64,000 nucleotides of DNA from assembly GCF_024753145.1 (NCBI RefSeq), contig NZ_JANUGU010000011.1, forward strand, positions 62,001 through 126,000, given 5' to 3'. The stretch is from Massilia terrae (GTDB taxonomy: Bacteria; Pseudomonadota; Gammaproteobacteria; Burkholderiales; Burkholderiaceae_D). The translations under genes and the position numbers were made by a program. Under the pieces are notes generated by a model, which did no database searches, had not been told where the DNA came from, and saw nothing but the letters and a program-made list of their open reading frames with translations. Below are positions 51,898 to 60,523 of the stretch, piece by piece. Numbering within the stretch: the stretch's first letter is position 1; each line of letters begins with the position of its first letter.

Positions 51898-52331
51898 GGG
51901 CCCGCACCAGTGCGCAGTTTGAGCGACGCGCCGGACGCCGTTCCCACACGCCCATTTCCTATCCCAAACACGCCCGGTCCAGGGACGGTATATCCGCCGA
52001 GCCCCCTGCACCCATGCGTTCTTTTTTTGCTTCCTCATCGGGTCTCGTTGGGTCGAATTCGTTCTCCGCCCAAGCCGCGAGATTGAATAGGAAGAGAAGA
52101 GATCAAGAGAGATCAAGAGAATCGAACGAATGCAGGTCTGGAACCGACCGCGCTTGCGTCCGGCCTGTTCTCATCTCCCGGGGGCCTTCCGCCGACGGCA
52201 CAACTGCTTCTCGCGCGATCTCGTTGCGCTGTGCCATTCAGTCTCCTCTGGTCGTTTTTGAACTCATCCATACGGACGAGGTCCAATGAGCACAAATTCG
52301 ACCGAACGAGAATGCAAAAGGAGAGCCAATT
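51898..52331 (+). other. Gene-poor, AT-richer stretch before the unknown gene
   Basis: I see no supported gene here. After the tandem array the sequence has ordinary composition to about 52070 and then turns AT-richer than the window average. It carries a 10-base direct duplication (GATCAAGAGA twice, 52101-52120). The AAGGAGAG ribosome site of the next gene is at the right end. No inverted repeat, att-like duplication or transposase remnant was recognised. Confidence 0.4.
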
Positions 52332-52937
52332 ATGTCAGGAGATCCGCTTCTACCATCCCATGCCATGCGCCGGCTTGCGGAGTTCCTTAAGGAATCCGGC
52401 AGCCGCCTCCCGCCCGCTGACCTGGCGGCTGAAGCAATTGACGATTGGATTGCCCGTAAGCGCGGGCAATTGCCTGACGTAGTGATCGCCACGCCCAACG
52501 GTTATCGCTGGAAATCCCTGTTCCTGCCGGAAGGAACTCGGCTCAGGATGGAATGTGCCGGGATGAGTTTCGATGCGCTCGTGCAAGGATGCAATCTCGT
52601 GTACAAGGGGCGCGCCGTCTCCCCGCGCCAGATGACGCTTGAGGTGGCGGGCAAGGGCTACAACGCCTGGCGCGCGCTGTGGGTCCTGCTGCCGGGCGAG
52701 ACGCGCTGGAAGCAGGCGCGCCGGCTGCGCGACGACATCCGGCAGTTCGCGGCGCCACTGGCGCTGCCCCCGCATGAGGCGATGGCTGCCGCGGCCGCGT
52801 GCATGTCGGAAACCCTGCGCAGCGCGCTGGCGCTGGTGGATCACTCCACGCGCCAAGCCCTGCCGCCACTGGAGCGCCGCCAGGAGCGACATCGCCGCCA
52901 GTCGGACTCGATGCTCGACGACGTCATGAAAGACTAG
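52332..52937 (+). CDS. Unknown protein with a possible RAMA-like DNA-associated domain
   Basis: This 201-residue soluble protein has an N-terminal helical part (7-45, LAEFLKESGSRLPPADLAAE...). A beta-rich core follows at about 54-128: GYRWKSLFLPEGTRLRM, then YKGRAVSPRQMTLEVAGKGY and NAWRALWVLLPGETRW. The C-terminus is helical and charged (130-201). The core order (hydrophobic strand, G-T-x-L, GRxVSP, helix, NAWxxLW) resembles RAMA/DUF2924-type modules found with restriction-modification and recombination proteins. That is inference from pattern only. The start has a strong AAGGAGAG. No methylase or nuclease gene is adjacent. Confidence 0.7.
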   Translation: MSGDPLLPSHAMRRLAEFLKESGSRLPPADLAAEAIDDWIARKRGQLPDVVIATPNGYRWKSLFLPEGTRLRMECAGMSFDALVQGCNLVYKGRAVSPRQMTLEVAGKGYNAWRALWVLLPGETRWKQARRLRDDIRQFAAPLALPPHEAMAAAAACMSETLRSALALVDHSTRQALPPLERRQERHRRQSDSMLDDVMKD

Positions 52938-52974
52938 CTGAAACCGAGTGCCGAAGCGCTGGCCGGAGCCGGCC

Positions 52975-54078
52975 TCACACCGTGCTGGCCGCGTCGATGA
53001 TCCCGCCGCCCAGGCACACATCGCCGTCATACAGCACGGCCGACTGCCCCGGCGTCACCGCCCACTGCGGCTCGTCGAAATCCAGCGTGAAGCGCGCCAT
53101 GCCCTCCGGCCGCACGCTGCAGGCCACGTCCGCCTGGCGGTAGCGCGTCTTGGCCGACAGCTTGCGTGCGCCCGGCGGCTCGCCCGCGATCCAGCTGGCC
53201 TGGCCCGCCGCCAGGTGCGGCGACAGCAGCCACGGATGGTCATGCCCCTGCACGATGTACAGCGTGTTGTTGGCGATGTCCTTGCGCGCCACGAACCACG
53301 GCTCGCTGGTGCCGTCCGCGTTCTTGTGCGACTTCAGCCCGCCGATGCCGATGCCCTTGCGCTGGCCCAGGGTGTAGAACGACAGCCCCACGTGCTCGCC
53401 CACCACCGTGCCGTCGTCCAGTTTCATCGGCCCCGGCTTGTGCGACAGGTAGCGCCCCAGGAACTCGCGGAACGGCCGCTCGCCGATGAAGCAGATGCCG
53501 GTCGAATCCTTCTTGGCCGCATTCGGCAGCGCCAGGCGCTCGGCGATCTTGCGCACCTCGGTCTTGGGCGTCTCGCCCAGCGGGAACAGCGACTTCGATA
53601 ACTGCGCCTGGTTCAGCCGGTGCAGGAAATAGCTCTGGTCCTTGGTGCTATCCATCGCTTTCAGCAGCTCGAAGCGCCCGTTGTTTTCCCTCACCCGTGC
53701 GTAATGCCCGGTCGCGATCAGGTCCGCGCCCAGCTTCATCGCGTGGTCGAGGAAGGCCTTGAACTTGATCTCGGCGTTGCACAGCACGTCCGGATTGGGC
53801 GTGCGCCCGGCTTGGTACTCGCGCAGGAACTCGGCGAACACGCGGTCCTTGTACTCGGCCGCGAAATTGACCGCCTCGATGTCGACCCCCACCACGTCGG
53901 CCACGCTGGCCGCGTCGATCCAGTCCTGGCGCGACGAGCAGTATTCGGAATCGTCGTCGTCTTCCCAATTCTTCATGAACAGGCCGATCACTTCATAGCC
54001 CTGTTCCTTCAGCATCCACGCCGCGACCGAGGAGTCGACTCCGCCCGACATCCCGATCACGACTCTTTTCTTGCTCAT
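52975..54078 (-). CDS. mnmA: tRNA-specific 2-thiouridylase
   Basis: This 367-residue enzyme makes s2U34 in Lys, Glu and Gln tRNAs. It has the PP-loop VVIGMSGGVDSSVAAWML, the catalytic Cys in NPDVLCNAEIKF, and the persulfide-forming Cys in KDSTGICFIGERPF. The C-terminal barrel (GVVGEHxGLSFYTLGQRKGIGIGG onward) is present. ATG 54078 overlaps the nudJ stop by ATGA. The nudJ-mnmA pairing also occurs in E. coli. Confidence 0.97.
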   Translation of the reverse strand: MSKKRVVIGMSGGVDSSVAAWMLKEQGYEVIGLFMKNWEDDDDSEYCSSRQDWIDAASVADVVGVDIEAVNFAAEYKDRVFAEFLREYQAGRTPNPDVLCNAEIKFKAFLDHAMKLGADLIATGHYARVRENNGRFELLKAMDSTKDQSYFLHRLNQAQLSKSLFPLGETPKTEVRKIAERLALPNAAKKDSTGICFIGERPFREFLGRYLSHKPGPMKLDDGTVVGEHVGLSFYTLGQRKGIGIGGLKSHKNADGTSEPWFVARKDIANNTLYIVQGHDHPWLLSPHLAAGQASWIAGEPPGARKLSAKTRYRQADVACSVRPEGMARFTLDFDEPQWAVTPGQSAVLYDGDVCLGGGIIDAASTV

Positions 54079-54578
54079 GTTGCGTCCGTCTTGATGGTAA
54101 GCGCATGGTCGTACACCGACGCATGCGTGTGCAGCAGGGCCAGCGCGGTGCGCCGCCCGGCCAGGTAATCGTCCACGCACTGCAGCACGATCGGGCTGCG
54201 GTGGCGCTCGCTGCAGGCGGCCAGTTCCTCGCGCGTCAGCCACAAGGTGCGCAGGATGCCGTGGTCGAGCGGCTGGTCGTACTCTTTGCCGGCCTTGCCG
54301 CAGAAAGTGAAGCGCAAATAGGTGACGTCGCGCCCGCGCGACTTCGACAGGTAGCGCGACATATACATCCCCACCAGCGCCTCCGGCAGGAACTCGTGCG
54401 CGGTCTCCTCCAGCACCTCGCGCACCACCGCCTGCTCCAGCGATTCGTGCGGGTCGAGGTGGCCGGCCGGCTGGTTGATCCGGATTCCCTCGCTGGTTTC
54501 CTCCTCGATCAGCAGGAAACGGCCATCGCGTTCGATGATGGCGGCCACGGTGACTGATGGTTTCCAGGTATGGGTCAT
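54075..54578 (-). CDS. nudJ: Nudix hydrolase NudJ
   Basis: This 167-residue protein has the Nudix box GHLDPHESLEQAVVREVLEETAHEF, which carries the metal-binding Glu residues. Early residues KPSVTVAAIIERDGRFLLIEE match NudJ/YmfB, a phosphatase for HMP-PP and nucleoside di- and triphosphates. The synteny with mnmA supports nudJ. ATG 54578 has GAGGA upstream. Confidence 0.92.
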   Translation of the reverse strand: MTHTWKPSVTVAAIIERDGRFLLIEEETSEGIRINQPAGHLDPHESLEQAVVREVLEETAHEFLPEALVGMYMSRYLSKSRGRDVTYLRFTFCGKAGKEYDQPLDHGILRTLWLTREELAACSERHRSPIVLQCVDDYLAGRRTALALLHTHASVYDHALTIKTDAT

Positions 54579-54764
54579 GCGCGTCCTCGACAATGAGCCG
54601 ACATTCTACCTTGCTGCGCCGCGCCACGCTCAGCCTCAGGTGCGCGCCGGCGCCGTCCGCACGGGCGATCTTCCTTGATCTGATACAAAAAACGCCGGGA
54701 TAGTGCTGCAAACGAATCGTATTTCGCCGGACAATGGCCGGTTCGCGCGCCGCGAAAATATTTG

Positions 54765-54793
54765 TTGATAGGCAAGTACTTTTCCGGTGTAAT
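54765..54793 (+). promoter_or_regulatory. Sigma-70 promoter of the pnt operon
   Basis: TTGATA (54765-54770) and TGTAAT (54788-54793) are separated by 17 bases, 46 bases before the pntAa start. The surrounding 60 bases are AT-richer than average. Confidence 0.6.
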
Positions 54794-54839
54794 GGGACGC
54801 GTACGCGGATGCAGAGGCACATCTAATCGGAGGGATTTC

Positions 54840-55952
54840 ATGCGAATTGGTATTCCGGCGGAAACGCGGCCGGGCGAAACCCGGGTGGCGGCGACCCCCG
54901 AAACCGTCAAGAAACTGGCGGCCCGCCACCAGCTCGTGGTGCAGGCCGGGGCCGGCGAGCGCTCCTCGGTCCCCGACAGCGCCTATGCCGCGGCCGGCGC
55001 CACCATCGGCAGCGCCGCCGATGCGCTGGGCGCCGACCTGGTGCTCAAGGTGCGCGCCCCCGACGCCGCCGAGCGCGCCCAGATGCACGCCGGCGCCGTG
55101 CTGGTCGGCATGCTCAATCCCTTCGACCGCGACACCCTGGCCGCGCTGGCCGACGCCCGCCTCACCGCCTTCGCGCTGGAAGCCGCGCCGCGCATCACCC
55201 GCGCCCAGTCGCTCGACGTGCTGTCCTCGCAAGCCAACATCGCCGGCTACAAGGCCGTGATGCTGGCCGCCAACACCTACCAGCGCTTCATGCCGATGCT
55301 GATGACCGCCGCCGGCACCGTCAAGGCCGCCCGCGTGCTGATCATGGGCGTGGGCGTGGCCGGCCTGCAGGCGATCGCCACCGCCAAGCGCCTCGGCGCC
55401 GTGATCGAGGCCTCCGACGTGCGCCCGCCGGTCAAGGAACAGGTCGAATCGCTCGGCGCCAAATTCATCGACGTGCCCTACCTGACCGACGAGGAACGCG
55501 AGATCGCCAAGGGCATCGGCGGCTACGCGCGCCCGATGCCGGCCGACTGGATGCGGCGCCAGGCCGAGCTGGTGCACGAGCGCGCCAGGCTGGCCGACAT
55601 CATCGTCACCACCGCCCTGATCCCGGGCCGTCCGGCGCCGGTGCTGATCTCGGAAGAGACGGTCAAGGCCATGAAGCCGGGCTCGGTGATCGTCGACATG
55701 GCGATCGAGCAGGGCGGCAACTGCCCGCTGACGGAGCTGGGCAAGACCGTGGTCAAGCACGGCGTCTCCATTATCGGCGAGCCCAACCTGGCCGCGCTGG
55801 TGGCCGCCGACGCCTCCCAGTTCTACGCCCGCAACGTGCTCGACTTCCTCAAGCTGATCCTCGACAAGGACGACCAGCTGGTGATCGACCGCGCCGACGA
55901 GATCGTGGCCGCGACCCTGATGTGCATGGACGGCGAGCTGCTGCGCAAGTAA
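54840..55952 (+). CDS. pntAa: NAD(P) transhydrogenase subunit alpha part 1
   Basis: This 370-residue protein is the NAD(H)-binding domain I of the proton-translocating transhydrogenase. It shows MRIGIPAETRPGETRVAATPETVKKL, the RQD-loop region SSQANIAGYKAVMLAA, the Rossmann GVGVAGLQAIATAKRLGA and a C-terminal domain completing the fold. The enzyme couples hydride transfer from NADH to NADP+ with proton inflow. GGAGGGA precedes the ATG. This is the split three-gene form known from Rhodospirillum. A REP dimer separates it from pntAb. Confidence 0.96.
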   Translation: MRIGIPAETRPGETRVAATPETVKKLAARHQLVVQAGAGERSSVPDSAYAAAGATIGSAADALGADLVLKVRAPDAAERAQMHAGAVLVGMLNPFDRDTLAALADARLTAFALEAAPRITRAQSLDVLSSQANIAGYKAVMLAANTYQRFMPMLMTAAGTVKAARVLIMGVGVAGLQAIATAKRLGAVIEASDVRPPVKEQVESLGAKFIDVPYLTDEEREIAKGIGGYARPMPADWMRRQAELVHERARLADIIVTTALIPGRPAPVLISEETVKAMKPGSVIVDMAIEQGGNCPLTELGKTVVKHGVSIIGEPNLAALVAADASQFYARNVLDFLKLILDKDDQLVIDRADEIVAATLMCMDGELLRK

Positions 55953-55975
55953 GCAAACAGCCACCAACAGCCAAA

Positions 55976-56056
55976 CCGTCGTTCCCGCGCAGGCGGGAAC
56001 CCATAGACCGCGTGACGGGACGCTCAGTATGGATTCCCGCCTGCGCGGGAACGACG
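55976..56056 (+). repeat. REP-like dimer (copy i) inside the pnt operon
   Basis: The element runs from CCGTCGTTCCCGCG to CGCGGGAACGACG with spacer CATAGACCGCGTG and GCTCAGTATGG. It is in the same orientation as the copy after astE, and it sits in the 134-base gap between pntAa and pntAb. Confidence 0.85.
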
Positions 56057-56086
56057 ACAGAGGATTAACTTAAAGGTGAGGCAAGC

Positions 56087-56431
56087 ATGGAAGTCAGTCA
56101 CATCATCATCAACCTGGTCATCTTCGTGCTGGCCATCTACGTCGGCTACCACGTGGTGTGGAACGTCACCCCGGCCCTGCACACGCCGCTGATGGCCGTG
56201 ACCAACGCGATCTCCGCCATCATCATCGTCGGCGCCATGCTGGCCGCCGGCCTGACCGAAGGCGTGACCGGCCAGGTGGCCGGCACCATCGCCGTGGCGC
56301 TGGCCGCGGTCAACGTGTTCGGCGGCTTCCTGGTCACCCAGCGCATGCTGGAGATGTTCAAGAAAAAGGAGCCAAAAGCGAAAGCCGCCCCCGCTAGCGC
56401 CGCCGTGAAGGCCGGGGAGGAAGTCGCATGA
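56087..56431 (+). CDS. pntAb: NAD(P) transhydrogenase subunit alpha part 2
   Basis: This 114-residue membrane protein has three hydrophobic helices (NLVIFVLAIYVGYHVVWNV, HTPLMAVTNAISAIIIVGAML, TIAVALAAVNVFGGFLVTQRML) and a basic tail. It forms part of the proton channel domain II. AGGTGAGG lies upstream of the ATG. It overlaps pntB by ATGA. Confidence 0.95.
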   Translation: MEVSHIIINLVIFVLAIYVGYHVVWNVTPALHTPLMAVTNAISAIIIVGAMLAAGLTEGVTGQVAGTIAVALAAVNVFGGFLVTQRMLEMFKKKEPKAKAAPASAAVKAGEEVA

Positions 56432-57888
56432 ACGGCCTCAGCATGAATATGGTCACCTTGCTCTACCTGGTCGCCTCGGTCTGTTTCATCCAGGCGCTCA
56501 AGGGCCTGTCCTCGCCCTCGACCGCGCGCGCCGGCAATATGTTCGGCATGAGCGGCATGGCCATCGCCGCCGTCACCACCGTGGCCCTGATGTTCAAGCT
56601 GCGCGCGACCCTGGCCCCAGGCGGCATGGGCTTCGCCCTGGTGCTGCTGGGCGTGGTGGTCGGCGGCGCCATCGGCGCGCTTGCCGCGCGCCGCGTCGAG
56701 ATGACCAAGATGCCGGAACTGGTGGCCGCCATGCACTCGCTGATCGGCCTGGCCGCGGTCTGCATCGCGGTCGCCGCCGTGTCCGAACCGTGGGCCTTCA
56801 ATATCGTCCCGCGCGCCACCGTGCTCCCCTTCGGCAACCGGCTCGAACTGTTCATCGGCACCTTCGTCGGCGCGGTGACCTTTTCCGGCTCGGTCATCGC
56901 CTTCGGCAAGCTGTCCGGCAAATACAAGTTCCGCCTGTTCCAGGGCGCGCCGGTGCGCTTCGCCGGCCAGCACTGGCTCAACCTGCTGCTGGCGCTGGCC
57001 ATCGTCGCCCTCGGCCTGGCGTTCTGCTTCGACGACAACCCGCTCGGGCCGGCCTGGACCCCGTACGCCCTGATGGCGCTGCTGGCCTTCGTGCTGGGCG
57101 TGCTGATCATCATCCCGATCGGCGGCGCCGACATGCCGGTGGTGGTCTCCATGCTCAACAGCTACTCGGGCTGGGCCGCGGCCGGCATCGGCTTCTCGCT
57201 CAACAACGCGATGCTGATCATCGCCGGCTCGCTGGTCGGCTCTTCGGGCGCGATCCTGTCCTACATCATGTGCAAGGCGATGAACCGCTCCTTCTTCAAC
57301 GTGATCCTCGGCGGCTTCGGCGGCGAGACCGATGCCGGCGCCGGCAGCGGCACGCAGGAGCAGCGTCCGGTGAAATCCGGTTCGGCGGACGACGCCGCCT
57401 TCATCCTGCAGAATGCCGAATCGGTGATCATCGTCCCGGGCTACGGCCTGGCGGTGGCGCGCGCCCAGCACGCGGTCAAGGAGCTGGTCGACAAGCTGAC
57501 CGAGCACGGCGTGCAGGTGCGCTACGCGATCCACCCGGTGGCGGGGCGCATGCCGGGCCACATGAACGTGCTGCTGGCGGAAGCCGAAGTGCCGTATGAC
57601 CAGGTGGCCGAGATGGAAGACATCAACAGCGAATTCGGGCAGACCGACGTGGTGCTGGTGCTGGGCGCGAACGACGTGGTGAACCCGGCCGCGAAGGACC
57701 CGAAATCGCCGATCGCGGGGATGCCGATCCTGGAGGCGTACAAAGCCAAGAGCATCATCGTCAACAAGCGCTCGATGGCCAGCGGCTACGCGGGCTTGGA
57801 CAATGAGCTGTTCTACCAGCCGAATACGATGATGGTGTTCGGCGACGCCAAGAAGGTGATCGAATCGATGGTCAAGGCAGTCGAATAA
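56428..57888 (+). CDS. pntB: NAD(P) transhydrogenase subunit beta
   Basis: This 486-residue protein has about nine N-terminal membrane helices (1-280) that complete the proton channel. The cytoplasmic NADP(H)-binding domain III follows, with VIIVPGYGLAVARAQHAVKEL, HPVAGRMPGHMNVLLAEA and DVVLVLGANDVVNPAA. It is membrane-bound with PntAb and PntAa. The start overlaps the pntAb stop. Confidence 0.97.
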   Translation: MNGLSMNMVTLLYLVASVCFIQALKGLSSPSTARAGNMFGMSGMAIAAVTTVALMFKLRATLAPGGMGFALVLLGVVVGGAIGALAARRVEMTKMPELVAAMHSLIGLAAVCIAVAAVSEPWAFNIVPRATVLPFGNRLELFIGTFVGAVTFSGSVIAFGKLSGKYKFRLFQGAPVRFAGQHWLNLLLALAIVALGLAFCFDDNPLGPAWTPYALMALLAFVLGVLIIIPIGGADMPVVVSMLNSYSGWAAAGIGFSLNNAMLIIAGSLVGSSGAILSYIMCKAMNRSFFNVILGGFGGETDAGAGSGTQEQRPVKSGSADDAAFILQNAESVIIVPGYGLAVARAQHAVKELVDKLTEHGVQVRYAIHPVAGRMPGHMNVLLAEAEVPYDQVAEMEDINSEFGQTDVVLVLGANDVVNPAAKDPKSPIAGMPILEAYKAKSIIVNKRSMASGYAGLDNELFYQPNTMMVFGDAKKVIESMVKAVE

Positions 57889-57901
57889 AACAGCCTAAAA
57901 A

Positions 57902-57987
57902 CCGTCGTCCCGGCGAAGGCCGGGACCCATGCTGAGTGTGCGGCTACGCAGCTTGTCTATGGGTCCCGGCCTTCGCCGGGACGACGG
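57902..57987 (-). repeat. REP-like dimer (copy j), reverse orientation
   Basis: Arms CCGTCGTCCCGGCG and CGCCGGGACGACGG with spacer motifs CATGCTGAG and TCTATGGG. It lies between the convergent pntB and ubiH-like genes and may terminate both. Confidence 0.85.
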
Positions 57988-58004
57988 TTTTGAGGGTAAG
58001 GATG

Positions 58005-59192
58005 TTATTCGGTGTAGCGGGGCACTCGCCCCCCGCGGTGCCCGAACATCATCAGCTCCGCCAGCAGCATCCTGGCCGGCGTGACGGTATCGAGCACCGC
58101 CAGCGAAATGCCGAACAGCGACTGCAGCGGCCCCGTATCCGTGAACAGGCGCGCCATCGCATCCGTGAGGCTGATGGTGAGCCGGCGGTCCTGCTGCCGC
58201 TCCGCCACGAACTCCAGCACCGCCTGCGGGCTCGCGCCGCGCGTGGCCAGCATCCTGGCCAGCACCGCCGCATCGCGCAAGCCCAGGTTGAGCCCTTGCC
58301 CCGCCACCGGATGCAGCGTCTGCGCCGCATTCCCCACCGCGACCGTGCGCGCGGTCGCACGCGCATCCGCATTCAAGCCGAGCGGATACGCCACCCGCGC
58401 CGACACCCGCGTGAACCTGCCGAGCCGGCCGCCAAAGGCCTCGCCCAGCTGCGCAAGAAAACGCCCCTCGTCCATCTCCACCAGCTGCGTCGCCCGCTCC
58501 GGCTTCACGCACCACACCAGCGCATACTGGTGCCCGTCCGCGCCGTCCTGCGGCAGCAGGGCCAGCGGCCCTTCCTCGGTGAAGCGTTCGAACGCCCGGT
58601 GCGCAATCGGATGCGACACCGTCACGCGCGCGATCACGCCGGTCTGCCCGTAATCGCGCTTCTGCGCGCGGTCCTGCTGCTGTCCGAACAGGCCGCCCTC
58701 GGCCTGCACCGCGACCAGCGCGCGCACCGTACGCCCATCGTCCAGCGGCAGCATCACCGCATCGTCCTGCTCGTCCGCCGCCAGCACCCGCGCCGGCCGG
58801 ATCACCTGCACGCCGGCCCGCTCGCACGCCTTGGCCAGCGCGTCGACCACGTCGCCGTAGCGCGCCACATAGCCCAGCGCCGCCAGCTTGTGCTCGGCGC
58901 GGTCCATCATGCTGCGTCCCAGCCGCCCGCGGCGCGACACGTGGATCTGGTGGATCGCCGTGGCCGGCAGCGGCCAGGCGCCCAGCTCTTCCAGCAGCAG
59001 GCGGCTGCCCCAGGCCAGCGCGATCGAGCGCGGATCCGAGATCGCCTGCCCCAGCCCTTTCGCATCGACCAGCGCGATGCGCTTCCCCGGCATGCCGCGC
59101 CGCGCCAGCTGCGCCGCCAGCGCCATGCCCACCGGACCGGCGCCGCAGATCGCCACGTCGACGTCCGGCTGCCCGCTGCGCAGCTCACTCAT
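58005..59192 (-). CDS. UbiH/UbiF-family FAD-dependent hydroxylase
   Basis: This 395-residue flavoprotein monooxygenase is of the ubiquinone biosynthesis group. It has the N-terminal FAD Rossmann motif VAICGAGPVGMALAAQLARRG and the late AVGNAAQTLHPVAGQGLNLGLRDA, which contains the GD-like FAD-binding and HPxxGQG residues. It probably hydroxylates a ring carbon of the ubiquinone precursor; whether it is UbiH, UbiF or UbiM-like cannot be decided here. The ATG overlaps the pepP stop, in the same order as the E. coli pepP-ubiH locus. Confidence 0.92.
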   Translation of the reverse strand: MSELRSGQPDVDVAICGAGPVGMALAAQLARRGMPGKRIALVDAKGLGQAISDPRSIALAWGSRLLLEELGAWPLPATAIHQIHVSRRGRLGRSMMDRAEHKLAALGYVARYGDVVDALAKACERAGVQVIRPARVLAADEQDDAVMLPLDDGRTVRALVAVQAEGGLFGQQQDRAQKRDYGQTGVIARVTVSHPIAHRAFERFTEEGPLALLPQDGADGHQYALVWCVKPERATQLVEMDEGRFLAQLGEAFGGRLGRFTRVSARVAYPLGLNADARATARTVAVGNAAQTLHPVAGQGLNLGLRDAAVLARMLATRGASPQAVLEFVAERQQDRRLTISLTDAMARLFTDTGPLQSLFGISLAVLDTVTPARMLLAELMMFGHRGGRVPRYTE

Positions 59193-60523
59193 GCTGCGCC
59201 CCGCATCAGTGCCTCGATGTCGTCGACGGTCTTCGGCGCGGCCCAGGTCAGCACCCGGCAGCCATCCGCGGTCACCACCACGTCGTCCTCGATCCGGATG
59301 CCGATATGCCAGAACTGCTCCGGCACGCCGTCCGCCGGCCGCACATAGATGCCCGGCTCCACCGTCAGCACCATCCCGGGCTGCAGCGCGCGCGAGGGCT
59401 TGCCTTCGACCGCGCTGTCGCGGTACTGGCCGGCGTCGTGCACGTCCAGTCCCAGCCAGTGGCCGGTGCCGTGCATGTAGAAGGGCGCGTAGGCGCGCTC
59501 GGCGATCGCATCGTCCAGGCTCGCGTACTTGCCCTTGTCGATCAGCCCCAGCTCCAGCATGCCCTGGGTGAGCACGCGCAGCGCCGCCGCGTGGATGTCG
59601 CTGTACGGCCGCCCCGGCACCACCGCTTCGATCGCGGCCTGCTGCGCCGCCAGCACCAGCTGGTACAGCGCCTTTTGCGGCGCGGAAAAGCGGCCGTTGA
59701 CCGGCCAGGTGCGCGTGATGTCGGCGGCGTAGGAATCGAACTCGCAGCCGGCGTCGATCAGCAGCAGGTCGCCGTCGCGCGCCTGCGCGTTGTTGCTGTT
59801 GTAGTGCAGGATGCAGGCGTTGGCGCCGGCCGCCACGATTGGCGTGTAGGCCGGATACTGCGCGCCGTTGCGGCGGAACTCGTGCAGCAGTTCGGCCTCG
59901 ATCTCGTATTCCCACATGCCGGGCCGCGCGGCGCGCATCGCGCGCGCATGCGCCGCGCCCGAGATGTCGGCGGCGCGCTGCATCAGCGCCAGCTCGGCCT
60001 CGTCCTTGATGACGCGCATTTCGTCCAGCACGCCCAGCACGTCGTGCAGCGCGGCCGGGGCCAGCACGCCGCTGCGGGCCTGCGCGCGCACCGCGCCCAG
60101 CCAGCGCGCCACGCGCGCGTCGAAGGCGTTGTCGCGCCCGACCGGGTACCACAGCGCCGGGCAGTCCGCCAGCAGGCGCGCCATCTGCGCATCCAGCTCG
60201 TCGATCGGGTAGGCCTCGTCGAAGCCGAAACTGCTGCGCGCGCCGTCCGGGCCGTAACGGAAACCGGTCCAGGTCTCGTGCTCGATATTCTTCTCGCGGC
60301 AGAACAGGATCGAACGCGCCGGCGCCGCGCCCCTGGCCGCCACCACCACCACCACGGCCTGCGGCTCGGTGAAGCCGCTCAGGTAGTAGAAGTGGCTGTC
60401 GTGCCGGTAGGGATACTCGCTGTCGGCATTGCGCAGCACTTCCGGCGCGGTCTGCAGCACGGCCACCGCGCCCGGCTGCATCTGCTGTGCCAAGCGCGCG
60501 CGGCGCGCTGCAAACGGGTTCAT
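59189..60523 (-). CDS. pepP: Xaa-Pro aminopeptidase
   Basis: This 444-residue M24B metallopeptidase removes N-terminal residues before Pro. The N-terminal domain (1-170) includes YPYRHDSHFYYLSGFTEP. The pita-bread domain holds metal ligands in LLIDAGCEFDSYAADITRTWP, HGTGHWLGLDVHDAG, TVEPGIYV and IGIRIEDDVVV. It sits between murU and the ubiH-like gene with four-base overlaps on both sides. Confidence 0.95.
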   Translation of the reverse strand: MNPFAARRARLAQQMQPGAVAVLQTAPEVLRNADSEYPYRHDSHFYYLSGFTEPQAVVVVVAARGAAPARSILFCREKNIEHETWTGFRYGPDGARSSFGFDEAYPIDELDAQMARLLADCPALWYPVGRDNAFDARVARWLGAVRAQARSGVLAPAALHDVLGVLDEMRVIKDEAELALMQRAADISGAAHARAMRAARPGMWEYEIEAELLHEFRRNGAQYPAYTPIVAAGANACILHYNSNNAQARDGDLLLIDAGCEFDSYAADITRTWPVNGRFSAPQKALYQLVLAAQQAAIEAVVPGRPYSDIHAAALRVLTQGMLELGLIDKGKYASLDDAIAERAYAPFYMHGTGHWLGLDVHDAGQYRDSAVEGKPSRALQPGMVLTVEPGIYVRPADGVPEQFWHIGIRIEDDVVVTADGCRVLTWAAPKTVDDIEALMRGAA

